From NCBI GenBank assembly GCA_020205615.1, contig CM035173.1, positions 31,774,293 to 31,838,292 of the forward strand: 64,000 nucleotides of DNA, in the 5' to 3' direction. How positions within the stretch are numbered: the stretch's first letter is position 1; each line of letters starts with the position of its first letter. Position numbers and translations under genes: made by a program. Below are positions 59,801 to 64,000 of the stretch, in pieces. A model generated the notes under the pieces. That model saw nothing but the letters and a program-made list of their open reading frames with translations, searched no databases and was not told where the DNA came from. The stretch is from Panax quinquefolius (lineage: Eukaryota > Streptophyta > Magnoliopsida > Apiales > Araliaceae).

Positions 59801-62800
59801 TTGGAAAGTAAATGGGTTTAACTACTTTTTATTGACTTTTTCTTTGCAAATTGTCATAATACCCTCAAAATTAATAATGAAAAATTATTAGTATTTTTTC
59901 TTTGACAAATTTATCTTTTATTGTATTCTGATATATTACATATTATTAAAATAAACGAAATTTGGGTAAATTTTGAATTTGAGTAATGCCTTTACCATTA
60001 TTCATAAGTATTTTCATAATAAGCACAAATTAAAATTTAAAATTCTTAAAAATAAATTCAAACTTCAAAAATTTAACTAAAATTTTGAAAATTAATTATT
60101 ATTTTTATTTTTAAAAATCAATATAATTATTATTTATATTATGAAATCATTAAATCTAGACTTAAATATAAAAGAAAGAAATATTAAAACACTTCAAACA
60201 TCAATTATTATTGTTTTAAAATCCCAAATTAATATACATAACAAATAATTAAATTAATTAAAAAAATTAACAAATAATAAAACAAACAACTTAAAAATAA
60301 AATAATTAAACAAACTAAACTAATAATAAAATTCAAACAGACCCACCATACAAATTATAAACTCATGTACCCGAATCAACTAATAAATTAAACCAGAACA
60401 AAAGTAATTCTAATTGGCATGCACTTCTTATTCATCATGGGTCTGTTTTCCCATAATACATGCTCAATCTTCAATTTCTTCATCAATACCCAGTAACCCA
60501 TGAATCTAAATATCCTCCATTATTATCTTAAATAATTTCAATTTCTTCATTACAATCTCAACAATTGTTGCAAATATTAAATTTCTTCCTCTCTCTAACT
60601 TTCCACCCTTCAAAATCATAATAATTAATAACTTGTTAATGTATTTCGTTGCAAAATCAATGGTCTAAACCAGATTTGTGAGAAGGAAATAGTAGAAATA
60701 CTACCAAACGAAGAATTTGCCAAGCTCTGTTGCTCTCCCAATATATACCATCTTCATTGGCCTCTTAATCACAAAAAAACAAAAATATGTATCTAACCTT
60801 TGAATCATGGGAACTTACTTAGAAACAATTTCCCAGCAAAAAATTCAAAGGAAAAATTAGATCTGGAAATGGAAATAATATCAGATCTGGAAATAAACTC
60901 AGATCAGTAAGTGAAATAAATAAAAAAAATCCGAACCACACTAAAATGAGAGATTAATGTTGATTTCGAGAAAAAGGTGAGGAAATGAGGATGGAGGATG
61001 GAGGATGGCATCAACTTTTCTATTGCACATTTCCAACAAATCGAAAATAATAGAATTTAGATGTGTCCATTATTGATGACCAAAGATGAAAAGAGTATAA
61101 ATTGTTAAGCGGCGGTGTAGTTGCAAATTGCATCAAAACCCTAATATAACCATGGTACAATAGAAACGAGCAGCAGATCTAGGTTTCGTCAACGGGGAAA
61201 CATGAGACGACTCTCAGATCTATATGTATATGTGTATATATACTCTCAAACATATATGTACGTATATAGAGAGATTAAAAAAATTTGGATCAACTTTTTT
61301 TTGGATTTCTCTCAGATCTATATGTATTATGTATTATGTATGATGATGGAAGAGGGAAAGTTAATTAAATTAAATGGCTTGAGGAATGATGGTGATGTTT
61401 AGTTGGTGAATGGGTGGGGGTGATGTAGTGGAAGAAGAATGAAGAAGTTCTTGAATTGTTTTTATTTGGTTAATTTAATTTAATTAATTTTCCACCTCAA
61501 CTTTCTCTCTCTTCCACGGTACAAAAAAATCTGAGTAGACACTTCCACGTAATTTTTCCGTTAAAAATTTAACTGACTTGACGGCTTTAATTATTTTTGT
61601 AAAAAATTGAAAGTTCAATGAGTTGATCGTAAAAAAAATCAATTCAATGATGCAAATGTAAATCGGACCTCAGTTCAGTGACTAAAAATATATTTAACCC
61701 TATTATTCCTTATTATATTGCCATTGTAATATAGTATATATATGTGTGTGTGTGTGTGACCCGAAAGTACAAAAATATTAAAAAAAAATTGGCTCGCCAA
61801 ATTATTTATAGCTTAGTAATAATTTTGACCCCACTGAAAAATGTTTCTGACTTCGCCACTGGTGATTTTGGTGCAGTAATATGGGTTGATTGAATATGAG
61901 GCTGATCGGATATTGTTAAATGAAGGATGGAAGTAATCAAAGACATCTGAAAACTTAGCAAAATCAATTTAGACACATTTGTTTGTATAATAAGGAAAGA
62001 CAAAAGGATACAAAATTGTGACAAATCATATATACCTCTTATAAACATTATAGTTGTTATGGCGTCACCATGGCATCGCCTAGGTGTCTTGGCACTAGAG
62101 AAGGAAAAGACAATACTTTGGACTCCGAACTGCCAAGGCGTGAGCCTTGGTAGCTGGCCCAACTTAAGTGATTAAGTTATTTTGCACTTATGACTCATTA
62201 TAACACATGAACTTGCTTTGGGGTGTAATTTTATTACTTATTAGACTTGTAATGTGTGATAATAGTTGTTGACTTGGTTGATTCTTTATTTTCTATGAAG
62301 TGTTTGTTCTACTAGTTTTCAATGTCAAATGTTTTATTTTTGAATTTGTTTAGTATTCATATAAATATATTTTTAATTGTATTACATAGTGTTATTTATG
62401 ATGTTTTGCATTTTAATGTATATAAAATTTTATTGTTCAATATACTTTTTAAGTAAAATAAACAAATGTACAAATTTCACATTGTTAACAACTTATTGCC
62501 ATACAGACTGTAACAGACGTCATGGCAAGCGTTTTATCACCTAGTCATCCTGGCGGTCAAATACGGCCGCATCTCGCCGTGGCGCCATGACAACTATAAT
62601 AAACATATTATGAAAGTGCACAGCGGCACACTGGTTAGCACACAATGACTTACTGCCTGATATATACAGATTATGAAACTCAAAAATATTAAATATGTAA
62701 GCCAACCTGTTGGTTATAACTATCTGTCAATGCTGAATTTTCAGAGGCTAAAGACTCCGCTAAAGTTTGTGAAGCCTCAAGAGCTCGTTGCAAAGAGAAC

Positions 62801-62829
62801 TTCTCCTGTGTCAGATCTTCAATATGCTG
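49046..62829 (-). CDS. BLI: BLISTER (BLI/KOS1) orthologue, 3' ten exons (5' part outside window)
   Basis: Ten exons on the minus strand join in phase to 1,050 bp (349 codons plus stop): 62707-62829, 57832-57897, 56982-57092, 56542-56618, 55348-55415, 54232-54348, 52343-52524, 52059-52127, 49693-49848, 49046-49126. All internal junctions are GT/AG. The product is mostly coiled coil and matches, from memory of the family, Arabidopsis BLISTER in its C-terminal half: HIEDLTQEKFSLQRALEAS, ECNAADERAKLLASEV, PPDQMRMIQNINTLISE, ELSRKLEIQTQRLELLTAQS, and the end VVERVLGWIMKLFPGGPS. In Arabidopsis BLI binds the PRC2 methyltransferase CURLY LEAF and affects development, cold response and ER stress. Arabidopsis BLI is about 710 residues, so the N-terminal half lies beyond 64000 or in unrecognised exons. 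No frameshift was seen. Confidence 0.9.
49314..49620. repeat. possible miniature inverted-repeat element in BLISTER intron i-j
   Basis: GTTAGGCGGACCCAGGCTCG on the left and, in reverse, GCGGTCCTCTACCGCC...GGCTCG on the right, with outer ends CTAAAAGTCG and (reverse) CTAAAAATC. Ends and target duplication are not clean. Confidence 0.4.
49693..49848 (-). CDS. BLI: BLISTER exon i
   Basis: 156 bp (52 codons), VLNKELSRKLEIQTQRLELL, TAQSMANDNIPARQPDS and the acidic NTRYADEGDE. Acceptor GAAG|GTTT, donor GAG|GTATGT. Confidence 0.9.
50690..51273 (-). repeat. possible solo LTR or TRIM fragment in BLISTER intron h-i
   Basis: On minus it begins TGTAACACCTCATAGTCCCA at 51273, a start common in plant LTR/TRIM elements. 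The region 50940-51270 (repeated AATCCCGATTCGAATCAAA / AATCCCAATTCCGAATCAAA) differs from ordinary intron. The other end is not defined. Confidence 0.35.
51430..51600. repeat. inverted repeat in BLISTER intron h-i
   Basis: TTTCAAAAGCCTCCAACC near 51433-51450 pairs with GGTTGGAGGCTTTCGAAA near 51577-51594 (17 of 18). Between them is a direct repeat GATTGGGCTTGGTATGGTAT / GATTGGGATTGGTATGGTAT. Confidence 0.55.
52059..52127 (-). CDS. BLI: BLISTER exon h
   Basis: 69 bp, LELEKEELIHALSTESSQSS then KLK. Acceptor TGCAG|TTAG, donor AAG|GTAATT. Confidence 0.86.
52343..52524 (-). CDS. BLI: BLISTER exon g
   Basis: 182 bp, an acidic linker (VDVDATPDTSNHEIH) followed by the conserved PPDQMRMIQNINTLISE. 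Acceptor CTCAG|TCGA, donor GAG|GTAGCT. Confidence 0.88.
52802..52866. repeat. long perfect-type hairpin in BLISTER intron f-g
   Basis: GTTTACATCAACTCACTAGTTTC (52802-52824) pairs with GAAACTAGTTGAGTTGATGTAAAC (52843-52866) with a single unpaired base and an 18-nt loop. It could be a foldback element or a small-RNA precursor-like hairpin. Confidence 0.75.
53825..53856. repeat. (CA)n(TA)n microsatellite
   Basis: Alternating CA followed by TA dinucleotides in the intron between exons f and g. Confidence 0.9.
54232..54348 (-). CDS. BLI: BLISTER exon f
   Basis: 117 bp, KKLLQSKLRKASTSGKFVDA then SKSPNLNKKNVSTSTEDL. Acceptor GACAG|AGAA, donor CTTG|GTATGT. Ser/Lys-rich linker between coiled coils. 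Confidence 0.86.
55348..55415 (-). CDS. BLI: BLISTER exon e
   Basis: 68 bp, KKIASLEKDRQDLQLTIDAL then QE. Acceptor TGCAG|GAAA, donor GAGG|GTTAGC; ends in phase 1. Confidence 0.86.
56542..56618 (-). CDS. BLI: BLISTER exon d
   Basis: 77 bp, ALRLRSSELKLERQLENSQA then EASSF, ending two bases into an Arg codon. Acceptor GTAG|GCT, donor TTTAG|GTATAT. Confidence 0.86.
56982..57092 (-). CDS. BLI: BLISTER exon c
   Basis: 111 bp (37 codons), VELESLKGEYTNAQLECNAA and DERAKLLASEVIGLEEK. Acceptor GCAG|GTG, donor AAG|GTAGTT. Confidence 0.88.
57475..57565 (+). repeat. possible tRNA-derived SINE head in BLISTER intron b-c
   Basis: GGTCAGCTCAAGTGGTAGAT resembles a polymerase III A box, and GTTCAATACTC about 45 bases later resembles a B box. 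A-rich sequence follows. Fragment only. Confidence 0.35.
57832..57897 (-). CDS. BLI: BLISTER exon b
   Basis: 66 bp, codes GSVVHQLKSDMEKLQVEIKG then HL. Acceptor CTCCAG|GGA, donor TTG|GTTAGT. Phase 0 on both sides. It is separated from exon a by the 4.8-kb intron that contains the transposons. Confidence 0.85.
58715..58736. repeat. (GA)n microsatellite
   Basis: Eleven GA dinucleotides in intron a-b. Confidence 0.9.
59579..61710. mobile_element. Mutator-like element nested in the hAT element
   Basis: Element 59589-61700 (2,112 bp). Its ends are GGGTTAAATACACTTTT and, reversed, GGGTTAAATATATTTTT; similarity continues inward for about 150-170 bp (both with a TTAACGGAA...CACGT-type segment). The direct repeat is TATTATTCTT (59579-59588) / TATTATTCCT (61701-61710), matching the 9-11 bp duplications of Mutator-like elements. 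No transposase. The interior is AT-rich, with short repeated CAGATCT motifs. Confidence 0.78.
61741..61758. repeat. (TG)n microsatellite
   Basis: TATGTGTGTG... run within the right part of the hAT element. Confidence 0.85.
62041..62606. mobile_element. Short inverted-repeat DNA transposon (8-bp duplication) in BLISTER intron a-b
   Basis: Element 62049-62598 (550 bp). Left end TATAGTTGTTATGGCGTCAC and right end, reversed, TATAGTTGTCATGGCGCCAC; a further CCTAG-type match follows inside. It is flanked by a perfect 8-bp duplication ATAAACAT (62041-62048 and 62599-62606). No coding sequence. The 8-bp duplication suggests a hAT-mobilised miniature element. Confidence 0.8.
62707..62829 (-). CDS. 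BLI: BLISTER exon a (5'-most in window)
   Basis: Codes QHIEDLTQEKFSLQRALEAS and continues to SLASENSALTDSYNQQ, coiled coil. Donor CAG|GTTGGC. The acceptor could be TTTGAG|CAG (62829, chosen because family members have LEQHIED) or three bases further (62826); both keep the frame. Confidence 0.85.
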
Positions 62830-64000
62830 CTCAAAGGAAAGGGTGGGGGATAGTATAAAGAAATTTGAAATTAGTTGCAACCTTAAAGTAAACAATTTTA
62901 AAAATTGATAACAGCAAAGATTCATAATATCATAAATTATATGAATGTACCATATTTAGGTACTCGAAGGTCTTATTTGTCTGTTTACCTAAATTTCATA
63001 TATAAATCCCACCTTATTTGTCTGTTAACGATTCCATCCTTCCATATTCAAAAACCTTGCATTTTTAAAATCCAATATGTTGATGGATTTACAACTTTAT
63101 GCTACATTTACAATTTCAACATGCAATAATGTTTTACGTCAAAGCGATTATACAAGATACTAAGAACAAATGTAATTGAAAAAAGAACTAGATTTTTCTG
63201 TATACTAAGGTTTCAACCAAAAGCCAGAAACATGAGAAAAAAGAAGGGGGGGGGGAAGGATCTTAACTCAGAGGTCTAGGGTACACTAGTACTAACAGTT
63301 TTGAGCAACCACTGTTTCTATGGGCAAACATTTATCAGTTATCACTTAAATAATTTCCCACAGTACAAACTATAACATTTTACTCAGAGGGGGGGGAAGG
63401 ATCTTAACTCAGAGGTCTAGGGTACACTAGTACTAACAGTTTTGAGCAACCACTGTTTCTATGGGCAAACATTTATCAGTTATCACTTAAAATAATTTCC
63501 CACAGTACAAACTATAACATTTTACATATAAGGCTCAATCTTTAACAGAATTGAACCCTAAATTTAGCTCCTGATATATTGCATATCTTGCTCAATTTTA
63601 TGGTCAATGTAGAAGGTCAAATCTTTATCCAAATGATTGTGTCGGAACAGTTTGATAGATTCACTGATGATGTTGTAGATATCTGATTTATATTCCAAGA
63701 AAGCAAGAATTTGGAAGGAACCAAGCTGTTCAACTAAAGACCTTCTATTGTGACTTCTCTACTGCCTAGCAGCCTCGGACAAATTATGGCTACAAAGGAT
63801 TACCAAGTAGAGGCTACAAGCTCCTGCACTGGGTTGCACATGGAGCAGAGCAAATGAAACTAAGTCACTATCTGGTGTACGTCTCTGTTTGTGATGCAGG
63901 GTTTGTGCCTAAATCAATGGATAAGGTCCTTCATGCGAATAAAATTCAAGTTGGTGCTGACACAATAAGAGGACATAAGGCATTTAGTGTGCTCACATTT
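62830..64000. other. Region upstream of exon a, probably BLISTER intron
   Basis: AT-rich and without a recognisable exon on the minus strand. It includes the 141-bp tandem duplication at 63256-63524. I recognise nothing in 63540-64000. The upstream BLISTER exons are expected beyond the window. Confidence 0.45.
63251..63524. repeat. 141-bp tandem duplication
   Basis: AAGGATCTTAACTCAGAGGT starts at 63256 and again at 63397. The two copies are almost identical (one A extra in the second near 63490), each preceded by a run of G (9-10 and 8). The copies end at CTATAACATTTTAC. Confidence 0.9.

Larger units (their letters stand above)
59229..61869. mobile_element. hAT-type non-autonomous element in BLISTER intron a-b
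   Basis: Element 59237-61861 (2,625 bp) with ends CAGTGGCGAAGCCA and, reversed, CAGTGGCGAAGTCAG. The 8-bp target duplication is GTGATTCT (59229-59236) / GTGATTTT (61862-61869), one mismatch. GACCCCATTGAAAAA and GACCCCACTGAAAAA lie just inside the ends. No transposase was seen. Most of its length is a nested Mutator-like element (59589-61700), so hAT sequence proper is about 510 bp. Confidence 0.82.

Noticed and set aside
61202..61402. Open frame starting MRRLSDLYVYVYIYS
   Set aside because: Low-complexity TATATG translation inside the Mutator-like element.

Overview
This is plant nuclear DNA, probably from an eudicot. The left 48 kb is a dense, nested pile of degenerate retrotransposons. The right 15 kb holds the 3' half of one host gene on the minus strand. 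Its spliced exons read like the C-terminal half of the angiosperm coiled-coil protein BLISTER (BLI/KOS1), a known partner of the Polycomb methyltransferase CURLY LEAF. The AT-rich introns, chromodomain Ty3/gypsy elements, BARE/Angela-like copia element, hAT and Mutator-like elements all fit a plant. I saw no rRNA, tRNA gene, CRISPR array or bacterial-type operon.

Layout. (1) 1-14857: a plus-strand tandem array of one Ty3/gypsy family (Tekay/Del-like by inference), arranged internal A - LTR - internal B - LTR - internal C (truncated), with a repeat unit of about 6.3 kb. All internal copies lack the same reverse transcriptase core. (2) 14860-26397: a minus-strand Ty1/copia element of Angela/BARE type with 1.88-kb LTRs at 17283-19159 and 24511-26397. 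It has a 2.46-kb leader, a deleted gag-pol (19160-22050), and a second truncated leader unit on its left. (3) 26398-36444: a minus-strand gypsy element, E1, with its 5' LTR on the right. A plus-strand solo LTR of the same family (26851-29599, 5-bp target duplication CACCT) sits in its integrase. (4) 36445-46694: an older, diverged minus-strand gypsy element, E2. Its 3' LTR is cut by E1 and its pol is split by a copia solo LTR (39462-41329). (5) 46695-46797: a stub of another gypsy LTR. (6) 46798-48081: a hAT transposase remnant. (7) 48082-49045: intergenic DNA and the 3' UTR. (8) 49046-62829: ten BLISTER exons. The largest intron (57898-62706) contains a hAT element (59237-61861) with a Mutator-like element nested in it (59589-61700), plus a 550-bp inverted-repeat element (62049-62598). 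(9) 62830-64000: probably upstream intron, with a 141-bp tandem duplication.

Only the BLISTER orthologue looks like a functional protein gene; its exons join in phase with canonical splice sites and an intact stop. Every retrotransposon reading frame is broken. Copies of the same repeat differ mostly by small indels near CAG/CTG/CCGG-type sites, while the AT-rich stretches between are nearly identical. This could mean that some frameshifts are consensus errors at methylated cytosines. I found no convincing new biological system. The most unusual signals are a 20-bp hairpin-forming motif repeated three times in the copia leader and conserved in both leader copies, and LTR-sharing tandem arrangements in two unrelated retrotransposon families.
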